Made by a program: the position numbers and the translations under genes. From contig CALXUG010000010.1 of the NCBI GenBank assembly GCA_944391625.1, positions 1-64,000 of the forward strand: a stretch of DNA of 64,000 nt, written 5' to 3'. The notes under the pieces are model-generated. The model saw only the letters and a program-made list of their open reading frames with translations. It was not told the DNA's origin and did not search any database. Shown one piece after another: positions 18,000-26,799 of this stretch. Source of the DNA: an uncultured Clostridia bacterium (lineage in GTDB: Bacteria; Bacillota; Peptococcia; Peptococcales; Peptococcaceae). Numbering within the stretch: the first letter of the stretch is position 1; every line of letters starts with the position of its first letter.

Positions 18000-18060
18000 A
18001 CAAAAATAAAAATTACAGTTCTAAATAAAAATTACAGTTCTAAATAAAAAACTACAAACA
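18000..18060. repeat. Short tandem repeats of an A-rich unit
   Basis: Units of about 19 bp containing AAAAATTACAGTTCTAAAT recur two to three times with slippage, in the non-coding gap between the lipoprotein gene and spoVS. No function is apparent. Confidence 0.6.
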
Positions 18061-18087
18061 AAAAAATAATCACAGGGATACAAAAAA

Positions 18088-18144
18088 GACTGCTGCATGC
18101 GCTGTCATCTTGCAAAAAAATGACAGCCATACAACAGTCTTTTC
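18088..18144. terminator. Imperfect bidirectional terminator hairpin
   Basis: GACTGCTG...GCTGTCAT pairs with ATGACAG...CAACAGTC with some mismatches, and A and T runs flank the hairpin. It lies between the convergent lipoprotein and spoVS genes. Confidence 0.6.
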
Positions 18145-18186
18145 TGTTATATAAAGAAAAAAGTGGGTAGCAATTTAGAATCCTGC

Positions 18187-18447
18187 TTAACGAGGCTCCA
18201 CAATAATTTTAATGGCGGTGCGTTCTTCCTCATCAATGAGAATATCGGTAAATGCCGGTATGCAAATCAAGTCGACTCCGCTGGGCGCTACAAATCCTCG
18301 CGCTATTGCAACTGCTTTTACTGCCTGATTCAGTGCGCCGGCACCGATGGCCTGCATTTCTGCACAGCCCCGTTCACGAATAACACCGGCCAAAGCACCT
18401 GCCACAGAATTTGGATTCGATTTTGCTGAAACTTTTAATACTTCCAT
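18187..18447 (-). CDS. spoVS: Stage V sporulation protein S
   Basis: The 86-residue sequence, from MEVLKVSAKSNPNSVAGALAG through AIGAGALNQAVKAVAIARGF to the acidic end, is a full-length SpoVS, an Alba-like nucleic-acid-binding protein. In Bacillus it affects septation, coat assembly and spore maturation. It follows ymdB on the same strand with a 127-bp gap, the same pairing as in Bacillus. SpoVS also occurs outside spore formers, so its presence suggests but does not prove sporulation. Confidence 0.95.
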   Translation of the reverse strand: MEVLKVSAKSNPNSVAGALAGVIRERGCAEMQAIGAGALNQAVKAVAIARGFVAPSGVDLICIPAFTDILIDEEERTAIKIIVEPR

Positions 18448-18574
18448 AAAAGTTACCTCCTGAAAAATTGAAATAAAATAGAATTATTTTGAATGCTATA
18501 TCATCTATATTCAACAATCTATATCATATTCCTTTTTCTGGAAGAAACTTTTTTCATAAATTTTCCAGTTGTTC

Positions 18575-19363
18575 TTATTTTTGTGTACCGGTAAGCTGAA
18601 TCCGGGAAATTTGTTCGGCTTTTCCTGTTTTATCGTTCAGCGCTACCACCACAGCGCACAAGCAGGCTCTGCCGTCGGCATGTTCAAACCGCACCGGTAT
18701 CTGGGTCACAAATTGCTGCACCGATAAATGGGTTTTAACGCCCAGCACCGAATCCACCGCTCCGGTCATCCCCACATCGCTGATATAGGCTGTGCCCTTT
18801 GGATAAATGCATTCATCGGCGGTCTGCACATGGGTATGGGTGCCCAGCACTGCGCTGACCCGTCCGTCTACATAATGGGCAAAGGCGATTTTTTCTGAGG
18901 TGGCTTCCCCGTGAAAATCAATGATGATGTGGCGAATGCCCTGCTGCTGCAAGTCTTGCAGCAAATCGTCAATCATGGTAAACGGCGATGGCAAGGTGCT
19001 GACAAATACGTTGCCCAAAAGATTGATAACAGCCACTCTGGTTCGTCCCAAATCTACAATGGTATAACCGCGGCCCGGTGTGCCTGCCGGATAATTAAAG
19101 GGCCGGATAAGGGCTTCTTCCCGATCAATAAAATGATAAATCTCGCTGTTTGCCCAGGTGTGATTGCCCATGGTAATCACATCGGCTCCTGCAAAGCGCA
19201 GGTCCCGAAACTGCTGCTCGGTAATGCCGTTGCGTTCTGCGGCATTTTCTCCGTTGACAATCACCAGATCGGCCTGATGCTGCCGCCGCAAACGGCCCAA
19301 TTCCTGCCGGGCTTTTTCCAACCCGGCAGTACCTGTAATATCTCCTACAAATAAAATCTTCAA
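18575..19363 (-). CDS. ymdB: Metallophosphoesterase, YmdB family
   Basis: The 262-residue protein has the calcineurin-like metal-binding motifs in order: FVGDITG near the start, VNGENAAERNG near residue 38, GNHTWAN near 67, DFHGEAT near 150 and LGTHTHVQTAD near 172. YmdB of Bacillus hydrolyses 2',3'-cyclic nucleotides and influences biofilm and sporulation choices. Translation starts at TTG immediately after the TAG of the upstream LRAT-like gene with GGGAGG eight bases before, so the two are coupled. Confidence 0.93.
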   Translation of the reverse strand: MKILFVGDITGTAGLEKARQELGRLRRQHQADLVIVNGENAAERNGITEQQFRDLRFAGADVITMGNHTWANSEIYHFIDREEALIRPFNYPAGTPGRGYTIVDLGRTRVAVINLLGNVFVSTLPSPFTMIDDLLQDLQQQGIRHIIIDFHGEATSEKIAFAHYVDGRVSAVLGTHTHVQTADECIYPKGTAYISDVGMTGAVDSVLGVKTHLSVQQFVTQIPVRFEHADGRACLCAVVVALNDKTGKAEQISRIQLTGTQK

Positions 19364-19813
19364 CTATAAATCCTCCCACGATTCTTCCCGCATCATTACC
19401 TGGCGGGATATGCGCCGTCCGCAGGCGCACCAGTTTACAAAATGCTCACAATTGTTGCATAAAAAGTTATAGCCGCCAAACTTACAGCCAACCTGGCTCA
19501 GGGCCCGCTGCGCCACTTCCTCCGGCGGAAAGGCAAACCGCACCTCGCAGGCTCTGCAAATGCGCCCGCCTTTGCAAAATTCGGCGCGGCTGGTGCGCTG
19601 AATCCAGGCGTTGGCATGAATATATTCCAGCTTGCCGCGAAAATGAACAACGGTTCCGTCACCTAAGTCCAGGCCATAATGGCGAAAGGTAGGAAACCCA
19701 TCCTGCAGCTGCTGCAAAAAAATGCGCTGCTTCATTTCCAGCATGGTTTCCCGTATCAGCCTTTGCTCTGCCGGACAAAGATTGCGTATGGTATAAATGG
19801 CACGACATGTCAT
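19364..19813 (-). CDS. LRAT-like (NlpC/P60 superfamily) domain protein
   Basis: The 149 residues show the permuted papain-like pattern of the lecithin:retinol acyltransferase family: HYGLDLGDGTVVHF with His 45 and His 57, and CNNCEHFVNWC with the likely nucleophile Cys 122 in the NCEHF motif. Bacterial members are thought to be thiol acyltransferases or peptidases, with substrates mostly unknown. Three Cys in KGGRICRACEV add a possible metal site. Its stop codon touches the TTG start of ymdB, which suggests joint expression. Confidence 0.75.
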   Translation of the reverse strand: MTCRAIYTIRNLCPAEQRLIRETMLEMKQRIFLQQLQDGFPTFRHYGLDLGDGTVVHFRGKLEYIHANAWIQRTSRAEFCKGGRICRACEVRFAFPPEEVAQRALSQVGCKFGGYNFLCNNCEHFVNWCACGRRISRQVMMREESWEDL

Positions 19814-19867
19814 GCTGCTCTCACCTCACTGTCTGTTACAGCATATGAAATACAGCAAAAACAGGTG

Positions 19868-21604
19868 CTATTGCCCGTAGCTTTTCATTTTTTCAAACAG
19901 CTTACAGCTTTCCTCCATGGGAATGTATTCCACTTCGCCCAGCTGCGCCGCCAAAATTGCTGCTCTGGCGCCATCTTCCAAAATCTGCGCCAGCATATAG
20001 GCCCGCTCCATGGTATTGGCCGCTGTCACTGCTCCGTGATTGGCCAGCAGGCAGCCATTGGCCTCCTGCAGCGCCTGGGCAGTCTGCTGCGCCAAGGCAT
20101 CGCTGCCGGGAGGGAAATAGTCCACCTGCGGCACTGCGCCCGGGGCAATCATGCCCAATTCGCCAATCACCGGCCCCAGCCGTTTTCCACTGGAAGCAAA
20201 GGCAGTGCAATAGGCAGCATGGGTGTGCATAATGGCCTGCACATCTTGCCGCTGCTGATAAACGGCGCAATGCATGGGCAATTCGGAAGAAGGCTTGTAA
20301 CGGTTCTCTACCCCTGCTATCTCACTGCCGTCCAAATGGAGCAAGCAGATATCCTCTGCCTCCATGGCATCATACAGCACACCGGACGGTGTAATTGCCA
20401 GAATATCATGCTGCCGGTCTGCCATGCTCACATTGCCAAAGCTGCCGCTGCTTAATCCATCCTGCGCCATGCGCCGGGCCGCTTTCACTACTTGCTGCTG
20501 CAAGCTGCGTGCATTGCAGGGCAGTGTTTTTTGGCCGTCCCGCAAGGCAGCCAGACTTTCCCGAAAAGGCGGAAAGGCAACGCCTTTTTCTGTGATAATG
20601 GCAGTGATATACCGCTCCGGTGTCACATCAAAAGCGGGATTAAACACCGCTGCATCATCGGGGATAATTTGTTTTCCGTTAAAATAGCGTATCTCTGCTT
20701 CCTTCCGTTCCTCGATGGGAATCTGACTGCCGTTTTCAATGGCAAAGTCAATGGTAGACATGGGCGCTGCCACATAAAAAGGCATGTGATGCTCTTTGGC
20801 TAACACTGCCACTGTGTAAGTGCCGATTTTATTGGCGGTATCGCCATTGGCGGCAATGCGGTCTGCGCCTACAATCACAGCCTGCACTTTCTTCTGCGCC
20901 ATCACCACGCCGGCCATATTGTCGCAGATGCTGGTTACCGGTATGCCGCTCTGGCTCAGTTCCCAGGCGGTCAGCCGTCCGCCCTGCAATAAGGGCCGCG
21001 TTTCATCGGAATAAACGGCAATGGGATGGTTCCGTTCCTGCAAGAGATACATGGGTGCCAGTGCGGTTCCGTACATGCTGGTGGCCAAAGCGCCGGCATT
21101 GCAGTGGGTTAATACGGCCTGCAGCCCCGGCACCTGCTCCAGTAAATCAGCGCCGTACACGCCGATGGCTCGGCAGGCGGCAATGTCTGCCTCCAGCAAG
21201 CGCTGTCCCTCCTGCAGCAAACCTTGCACCAAATTGGCTGCTGTAACGGTGTCTGCTGCTTGGGCAAGCAGCTGCTCCGCCTGTTCTGCCATATGGGTGA
21301 CAGCCCAGTGCAGATTGACCGCTGTAGGCCGTGCAGTGTCCAGATAAGCGCCAACCTCCTGCACTGCGGCAAGAAAGGTATCTTTGTGCAGCGTTCCTTC
21401 TTCCAGTTTGTTTTTTACGCCCAGATAAACGCCAAAGGCGGCAGCCAGACCAATGGCCGGTGCGCCCCGCACCATAAGGCGCTGAATGGCATCCCACATC
21501 TGCTGCGCTGTTTTTATTTCTACAATGTCCATCTCTGTCGGCAATTTGGTCTGATCAATCAAAAAGACTTTTTCTTCTTCTAACCAGATTGGTTTTGGCA
21601 ACAT
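19868..21604 (-). CDS. mtnA: Fused S-methyl-5-thioribose-1-phosphate isomerase (MtnA) and class II aldolase
   Basis: Residues 1-345 are MtnA-like with RGAPAIGLAAAFG at 46-58, Cys 168 in THCNAGALAT and Asp 248 in GADRIAANGDTANK, the catalytic pair of this isomerase. Residues 365-578 are a class II (FucA/MtnB-type) aldolase with SGSFGNVS, Glu 441, His 460 and His 462 in MHTHAAY and His 523 in ANHGAV as metal ligands. The two steps are consecutive in salvage of 5-methylthioribose 1-phosphate or 5-deoxyribose 1-phosphate. Aldol cleavage (DHAP shunt) or MtnB dehydration are both possible for the second half. No kinase or phosphorylase gene is adjacent. Confidence 0.9.
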   Translation of the reverse strand: MLPKPIWLEEEKVFLIDQTKLPTEMDIVEIKTAQQMWDAIQRLMVRGAPAIGLAAAFGVYLGVKNKLEEGTLHKDTFLAAVQEVGAYLDTARPTAVNLHWAVTHMAEQAEQLLAQAADTVTAANLVQGLLQEGQRLLEADIAACRAIGVYGADLLEQVPGLQAVLTHCNAGALATSMYGTALAPMYLLQERNHPIAVYSDETRPLLQGGRLTAWELSQSGIPVTSICDNMAGVVMAQKKVQAVIVGADRIAANGDTANKIGTYTVAVLAKEHHMPFYVAAPMSTIDFAIENGSQIPIEERKEAEIRYFNGKQIIPDDAAVFNPAFDVTPERYITAIITEKGVAFPPFRESLAALRDGQKTLPCNARSLQQQVVKAARRMAQDGLSSGSFGNVSMADRQHDILAITPSGVLYDAMEAEDICLLHLDGSEIAGVENRYKPSSELPMHCAVYQQRQDVQAIMHTHAAYCTAFASSGKRLGPVIGELGMIAPGAVPQVDYFPPGSDALAQQTAQALQEANGCLLANHGAVTAANTMERAYMLAQILEDGARAAILAAQLGEVEYIPMEESCKLFEKMKSYGQ

Positions 21605-21869
21605 GGGTATCTTCCTTTCTATTTTTGATATGTGATGTTATACGATAGTTTACCAATTCTTAAATTATACAATAAAAACAGCAGCGCCGCAAAACAAAAA
21701 ACCACTGTGACAGAGAACGGCGCACCAAAAGCCAGAACAACTATCTGGCCATTGGGAAGCGCATTCAAAATCCAGTGATTCTTTATAATTTTTTATAAAT
21801 GACGGTTGAACTAAGGTGCATATGCGTTGTTCCAAATAACACCCCTAAAATTTAATTGACAGTCGACCG

Positions 21870-22763
21870 CTATTCTGTAATTGATATTTCTTGCTTTAAC
21901 ATTGCCAAAAACGTTTCCGCCGCTTTGGAAAACACTTGATGTTTTTTCCAAACAAGATCTAAGTGCGCTTCTAATTGTGGCGCCAGCGGTTTAAAACACA
22001 GGTTGCTGCTTTCGGATGTATTTACCAGTTTATCTAAACACAGCGCATATCCAAAGCTCTCATCAACCATGAGAGACGCATTATAAACTAAATTATATGT
22101 CGCAACAATATTTAATTTCTCAATATCCTCGCCACTCCAACCGGATAGTTCATTTCTCACCAATGCTTGGCGAGAGGTAATGAGAGGAATTTCCAATAAA
22201 TCCGTCGCAAAAATTCTCTCCTTGTCGGCAAGAGGGCTGTCTTTTCGCATAAGAAGTCCCCAACGGTCTGTAACAGGCAATTTGATATAATTATATTTTT
22301 CTATGTCCGCCGGTTCAATCAAGATTCCAAAGTCAAGTAACCCTTTATCTAATTTTTCTGTCACATCATCTGCATTTCCACTAAACAGATGATAGCGAAT
22401 ATGAGGATAGTCCTTTTTTAGTTTTTGGGCGGTTTTAGCAATGAAGCGCATAGCGTCCGTTTCGCCGCCCCCAATGTAAATATCACCACTAATGATTTCA
22501 TTCGTTGCAATAAATTCTGATTCCGTTTTATCAACCAAAGCAATAATTTCCTCTGCCCGTTTGCGCAATAGCATCCCTTCATCTGTTAAGGTGATTTTGT
22601 GATTGCGTTTTCCACGATTTAAGAGTTTGCTTCCCAGTTCTTCTTCTAACTCCATAAGCTGTCTTGAAAGCGTAGGCTGTGTAATATGCAGATATTCAGC
22701 CGCTTTGGAAATACTTTCTTCCCTTGCCACAGCAAGAAAATATCGCAAGATACGGACTTCCAT
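21870..22763 (-). CDS. LysR-family transcriptional regulator
   Basis: The 297-residue protein starts MEVRILRYFLAVAREESISKAA, with the LysR helix-turn-helix HITQPTLSRQLMELEEELG at about residues 26-44, followed by a two-lobe effector-binding domain. It is divergent from the acetyltransferase/cyclophilin-like pair with a 149-bp gap that should contain its operator. The effector cannot be named. The block 21.9-24.0 kb is more AT-rich than its surroundings and may have been acquired. Confidence 0.9.
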   Translation of the reverse strand: MEVRILRYFLAVAREESISKAAEYLHITQPTLSRQLMELEEELGSKLLNRGKRNHKITLTDEGMLLRKRAEEIIALVDKTESEFIATNEIISGDIYIGGGETDAMRFIAKTAQKLKKDYPHIRYHLFSGNADDVTEKLDKGLLDFGILIEPADIEKYNYIKLPVTDRWGLLMRKDSPLADKERIFATDLLEIPLITSRQALVRNELSGWSGEDIEKLNIVATYNLVYNASLMVDESFGYALCLDKLVNTSESSNLCFKPLAPQLEAHLDLVWKKHQVFSKAAETFLAMLKQEISITE

Positions 22764-22912
22764 GAATGTGTACCCCCTTGTTTTTTATATCAAAATGATA
22801 CACTTTAATTATATGCTCGTCAAGCATGCAGTTTTATTTTATATAGGTATTTGATACTTCTTTACACACATTATATACTATAAATGAGCCAAACGAGTAA
22901 GGAGAGATGGAA

Positions 22913-23491
22913 ATGGATTTGAGTGATTTTTTAGAACATTTAAGCTGCGGTAAAGCAGTCATTGGAGGTTCGGAACTACATCAGTTTATGCACAAAATCA
23001 GTAATGAAGCGATGAAGGTTACAGCGCAGTTAAATGCGTGTTATCATGAACCGGAAGAAATAAGGGATTTATTTTCGGAATTGATTGGAAAACACGTTGA
23101 TTCCTCATTTGCTTTGTTTCCGCCGTTTTATTCTGACTTCGGGAAAAATATTACAGTTGGAAAAAATGTTTTTATCAATTCCGGATGTCGTTTCCAAGAC
23201 CAGGGCGGTATTACGATCGGCGATGGAGCATTGATAGGACATAATGTTGTTCTTGCAACATTAAATCACGATTTTTCGCCTAAAAACCGCAGCACCTTAC
23301 ACCCTGCTCCAATCGTGATTGGAAAAAATGTCTGGATAGGAGCAAATGCTACGGTTGTTCCGGGTGTGACGATTGGAAATGGCTCCATTATTGCAGCAGG
23401 TGCAGTTGTTACAAAAGATGTGCCGGAAAATGCTGTTGTAGGTGGAGTACCGGCAAAAATAATAAAAATGTTAGATGTGGAGGAAATGTAA
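22913..23491 (+). CDS. Hexapeptide-repeat O-acetyltransferase
   Basis: Left-handed beta-helix repeats are obvious ([17 protein letters not shown], then [51 protein letters not shown]) with the maltose/galactoside acetyltransferase end GVPAKIIK. The active-site-like histidine lies in [15 protein letters not shown] is only two bases from an ATG at 22907 but eight from the one at 22913, so I prefer the latter, giving 192 residues. It uses acetyl-CoA to acetylate a sugar or similar hydroxyl. It overlaps the next gene and is likely controlled by the divergent LysR. Confidence 0.88.
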   Translation: MDLSDFLEHLSCGKAVIGGSELHQFMHKISNEAMKVTAQLNACYHEPEEIRDLFSELIGKHVDSSFALFPPFYSDFGKNITVGKNVFINSGCRFQDQGGITIGDGALIGHNVVLATLNHDFSPKNRSTLHPAPIVIGKNVWIGANATVVPGVTIGNGSIIAAGAVVTKDVPENAVVGGVPAKIIKMLDVEEM

Positions 23492-23991
23492 TGAGTAAGA
23501 CCTTACTTAGCTTAATCATGATAATATTAGCTGCAACAGGGTGTGGGAATGACTTTTCAATACCGGAAAGTATCCCCCCTGTGAATCAATCCATAGCGTC
23601 TTTGTATGAAGAAAATATTTCACAAGAGAATGAACTGACATTATTCATAAATAACACCCCGCTTACTGTCAAATGGGAAGATAATGAATCTGTATCAACA
23701 TTATTTCAGTTAGCCGAGCAGGAAGAATTAACGATTGATATGGAACAGTATGGTGGATTTGAACAGGTTGGAACATTGCCACAGAATATTATCAGAAATG
23801 ATGAGCAGATGGTTACGATGCCGGGAGATATTGTTCTGTATTCGGGCAATTCTCTTGTTATTTTTTACGGTTCCAATTCATGGGCATATACAAAATTAGG
23901 GCATATAGAAGAACTTTCCGCAGAAGAATTGACAGAGATATTAGATAATAGCGAAATAACAGCAACATTATCTACTGTTGAAAATAAGTAG
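23491..23991 (+). CDS. Lipoprotein with cyclophilin-like fold
   Basis: The 166-residue protein opens with a lipoprotein signal ending in ATGC. The body resembles the cyclophilin-like family that accompanies LysR and acetyltransferase genes in clostridia: LTLFINNTPLTVKWEDN, then QYGGFEQVGTLP, MVTMPGDIVLYSGNSLVIFYGSNSW and TKLGHIE. No peptidyl-prolyl isomerase activity is implied. The start overlaps the acetyltransferase stop, so the genes form one operon. Confidence 0.8.
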   Translation: MSKTLLSLIMIILAATGCGNDFSIPESIPPVNQSIASLYEENISQENELTLFINNTPLTVKWEDNESVSTLFQLAEQEELTIDMEQYGGFEQVGTLPQNIIRNDEQMVTMPGDIVLYSGNSLVIFYGSNSWAYTKLGHIEELSAEELTEILDNSEITATLSTVENK

Positions 23992-24038
23992 CAAACCCAG
24001 CGGTCATTTATCAAAAACTATTATGATTCATGCCTGAT

Positions 24039-24371
24039 TTAAAATACGACAACCAGCAGCATTTTAAAGTTTTCTTTGCCGTATACGGCATGGGGATGTT
24101 TGGCCGGCATAACGATGGACTGCCCTTCCTGCAGTTCATACACTTCATCATCAATGGTAATTGCGCCCACGCCGTCCAGACAGATCACAAAGGCATCGCC
24201 GTCCGACTGGTGGGTGCTGATTTCTTCCCCTTTGGCAAAAGAAAACAAGGTAACGCTGACTGCTTTATTCTGTACCAGCGTTTTGCTGACTACCTGACCA
24301 TCCTGATAGGTTACCAGATCTTTTAAAACCAAAACCTCTGCCTTGCTGATATTTTTCATAATTCCTTCCAT
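24039..24371 (-). CDS. Small cupin-domain protein
   Basis: The 110-residue protein is a single conserved beta-barrel of the cupin type with motif 1 EEISTHQSDGDAFVICLDG and motif 2 LQEGQSIVMPAKHPHAV, including the His residues expected to bind a metal. AGGAGG lies eight bases before the start. Such proteins are often small enzymes or ligand sensors in anaerobes. The function here is not known. Confidence 0.85.
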   Translation of the reverse strand: MEGIMKNISKAEVLVLKDLVTYQDGQVVSKTLVQNKAVSVTLFSFAKGEEISTHQSDGDAFVICLDGVGAITIDDEVYELQEGQSIVMPAKHPHAVYGKENFKMLLVVVF

Positions 24372-24504
24372 ATTTGCTTCCTCCTATATCTTTCTGTTTT
24401 TCATAAAACACAAATCAGCATAAAACAATGTTGGAAGACTGTTTGTTACCAGCCCTGCCGCCATGGATAAAATCTTGCTGTTTGTTAAATTTGGTTAATA
24501 ACGA

Positions 24505-24520
24505 TGTTTCACGTGAAACA
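24505..24520. promoter_or_regulatory. parS: parS-like ParB (Spo0J) binding site
   Basis: TGTTTCACGTGAAACA is a perfect 16-bp palindrome and agrees with the conserved bacterial parS consensus bound by ParB/Spo0J. The surrounding 31 bp is identical at 42.85 kb. In Bacillota parS sites cluster in the origin-proximal part of the chromosome. Confidence 0.85.
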
Positions 24521-24838
24521 ATTTTATTTGCAATGCTGCATCGTCGGGAGACTGTTTGTTGCCTGCCCTCCTACCCGACCAGAAAGGCGTCGGGCACCGG
24601 ACAGTTTTACCACCGTTCCCCTTAGTCGGACTACGTCCGCCACGGTTGGAACAGCTGGCCAAACTGTCCGCTTCAATGTCGACGACGGCAACAAAACATC
24701 TCCCTGACTTGTGCATACAAGGCTGGCCTATCCTTTGCCAAAATTCCGACTTAGAGCGAACAATCTTGCCGTATGTCTAAGCTGAGGTGGATGAAATCCA
24801 AACCGAAGCAGACATACAAAAGATTGTCCGAAATACGG

Positions 24839-24975
24839 AGGGATGGGCAAAGATAGGACAGCCGACCGTATAACCTCTGAACGAAGGAATCGGCAAAGAT
24901 AGGACAAGCCGACCGTATAATCTCTGAACGAAGGAATCGACAAAGATAAGGCTGGCCGACCGTATAATCTTTCAT
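24839..24975 (+). repeat. Three tandem 46-47-bp units at the right end of repeat copy C
   Basis: Each unit contains a form of CAAAGATAGGACAGCCGACC followed by GTATAATCT; the starts at 24846, 24892 and 24939 are spaced 46 and 47 bp apart. Copies at 40.6 and 42.9 kb have a single such unit, so the number varies between copies. Confidence 0.8.
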
Positions 24976-24984
24976 CCAATTCAA

Positions 24985-25051
24985 TAAAAAAGACTTACAG
25001 CGAACCAACTATCGGCATATACCTTGCTGGTTCATTCTGGCACTGTAAGTC
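24985..25051 (-). terminator. Terminator downstream of the ABC-F gene
   Basis: On the minus strand GACTTACAG and CTGTAAGTC pair over an inner stem (AACCAGC with GTTGGTT) and are followed by TTTTTT. It ends the ABC-F transcript 140 bp after the stop codon and directly abuts repeat copy C. Confidence 0.75.
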
Positions 25052-25187
25052 CTTCACAGTCTCACCAATCTACTGGATGTGAGACAACCTTTAGTATATA
25101 CGACACGCCGGAAAATATACCGAAAAAACTATTTTCCTTTTTTACTGTGTTGTATTTTCACTAAAATCATTTTATGATTTTTGATAT

Positions 25188-26783
25188 TTATTTCTGATAT
25201 TTCCATTCTAAGAATTCATCATAGGTGCCGACTTTGCTTAAAATGCCTTCCGGCTGGATTTCAATAATCCGGTTGGCAATGGTTTCCACAAACTGATGGT
25301 CATGGGAGGCAAATAATAATACCCCTTTAAATTCGATCAGACCGTTATTGACCGCTGTGATGGATTCCAAATCCAGATGGTTGGTCGGCTGGTCAATCAC
25401 CAGTACATTGGCGCCGTACATCATCATTTTGCTCAGCATGCAGCGTACTTTTTCACCACCGGATAATACATCTACCGGTTTGAGAACGTCGTCGCCGGAA
25501 AACAGCATCCGTCCCAAAAACCCGCGCAGATAGGTTTCGGTGTGATCTTTCGGCGTATACTGCTCCAGCCAGCGCAAAATAGACAGCTTGCAGTCATTAA
25601 AATAAGCGCTGTTGTCATGCGGGAAATAGGACTGGCTGGTGCTGACACCCCATTTATAGCTGCCTTCATCGGCTTCCATTTCTCCCATCAAAATCTGGAA
25701 CAGGGTGGTGGTGGCAATTTCATTGTCCCCGATAAACGCAATTTTTTCCCCTTTTTCTACACGGAAAGAGACGTTGTTCAATACCTTTACACCGTCTACT
25801 GTTTTGCTCAGCCCTTCTACCGTTAAAATTTCCTTGCCCGGTTCTCTGTCCATTTCAAACCCCAGATAGGGATATTTGCGGGAAGATGTGGGCAGTTCTT
25901 CGACTGTCAGTTTATCCAGCAATTTGCGGCGGGATGTTGCCTGTTTAGCCTTGGATTTATTGGCAGAGAAGCGGGAAATAAAGCTTTGCAGTTCTTTGAT
26001 TTTATCTTCTTTTTTACGGTTCTGATCCCGCATCAGCTTTTGCATCAGCTGGCTGGATTCATACCAGAAGTCATAGTTCCCGGTATACACTTTAATTTTT
26101 TTGAAATCAATATCCACAATGTGGGTGCAAACCATATTTAAGAAATGACGGTCATGGGATACTACAATGACAGTTCCTTCGTAGTCCATCAAAAAGTTTT
26201 CCAGCCAGTTAATGGACTGGATATCCAGGTTGTTGGTCGGTTCGTCCAGTAAAATAATCTGCGGCTGACCGAATAAAGCCTGCGCCAGCAGTACCTTTAC
26301 CTTTTGTTTCCCATCCAGTGCGCTCATCATGCTGTATTCGATGCCTGTTTCCAGTCCCAGACCCTGCAGCAGCTTTAACACTTCGGTTTCTGCTTCCCAG
26401 CCGTTCAGCTCTGCAAACTCACCTTCCAGTTCCGAAGCCAGAATGCCGTCTTCCTCGCTGAAATCCGGTTTGGCATATAAGGCGTCTTTCTGCTGCATAA
26501 TTTCATATAAGCGGGCATTGCCCATAATCACCGTATCCATAACGGTAAATGCATCATAGGCATAATGGTCCTGCTTTAAAACAGACATGCGCACATTGGC
26601 CGGAATAATAATTTCCCCGGTGGTTGGATCTTTCACGCCGGATAAGATTTTCAGAAACGTAGATTTTCCTGCTCCATTGGCACCGATAATGCCGTAGCAG
26701 TTGCCCGGTGTAAATTTTAAATTTACATCAGAAAACAGTGTTGTGCCATCAAAACTCAAACTTACATTATTTACAGTAATCAT
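25188..26783 (-). CDS. ABC-F family ATPase (YkpA/YbiT-like)
   Basis: Two ABC cassettes are joined in 531 residues with no membrane segments: Walker A GANGAGKST at about 34-42, the linker rich in Lys/Arg (DQNRKKEDKIKELQSFISRF), a modified second Walker A (GDNEIATTT) and the signature LSGGEKVRCMLSKMM followed by Walker B NVLVIDQPTNHLDLES. ABC-F proteins act on the ribosome. This length and motif set fits the YkpA/YbiT housekeeping group rather than the antibiotic-resistance group. The amidase gene lies 16 bp upstream on the same strand, so they may be cotranscribed. Confidence 0.9.
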   Translation of the reverse strand: MITVNNVSLSFDGTTLFSDVNLKFTPGNCYGIIGANGAGKSTFLKILSGVKDPTTGEIIIPANVRMSVLKQDHYAYDAFTVMDTVIMGNARLYEIMQQKDALYAKPDFSEEDGILASELEGEFAELNGWEAETEVLKLLQGLGLETGIEYSMMSALDGKQKVKVLLAQALFGQPQIILLDEPTNNLDIQSINWLENFLMDYEGTVIVVSHDRHFLNMVCTHIVDIDFKKIKVYTGNYDFWYESSQLMQKLMRDQNRKKEDKIKELQSFISRFSANKSKAKQATSRRKLLDKLTVEELPTSSRKYPYLGFEMDREPGKEILTVEGLSKTVDGVKVLNNVSFRVEKGEKIAFIGDNEIATTTLFQILMGEMEADEGSYKWGVSTSQSYFPHDNSAYFNDCKLSILRWLEQYTPKDHTETYLRGFLGRMLFSGDDVLKPVDVLSGGEKVRCMLSKMMMYGANVLVIDQPTNHLDLESITAVNNGLIEFKGVLLFASHDHQFVETIANRIIEIQPEGILSKVGTYDEFLEWKYQK

Positions 26784-26799
26784 ATTGCCTCCCGTATCG

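Larger units (their letters stand above)
24490..24980 (+). repeat. Interspersed hairpin repeat, copy C (carries parS)
   Basis: This is the longest copy. It opens with a parS-like palindrome and continues with GGGAGACTGTTTGTTGCCTG, shared with the copies at 40.6 and 42.9 kb. It has two hairpin modules (cores CGGAC-TAC-GTCCG at 24627-24639 and TGGAT-GAA-ATCCA at 24788-24800) and the shared segment around CATCTCCCTGACTTGTGCAT. It ends with a tail repeated three times. The copy fills the gap between the cupin gene and the ABC-F terminator and encodes no credible protein. Confidence 0.85.

Noticed and set aside
19679-20455. 258-codon plus-strand frame opposite the LRAT-like and aldolase genes
   Set aside because: Shadow of minus-strand coding DNA; no ribosome site, no family.
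25188-26783. Antibiotic-resistance reading of the ABC-F gene
   Set aside because: Length and motifs fit the housekeeping YkpA/YbiT group better than known ribosomal-protection resistance proteins.
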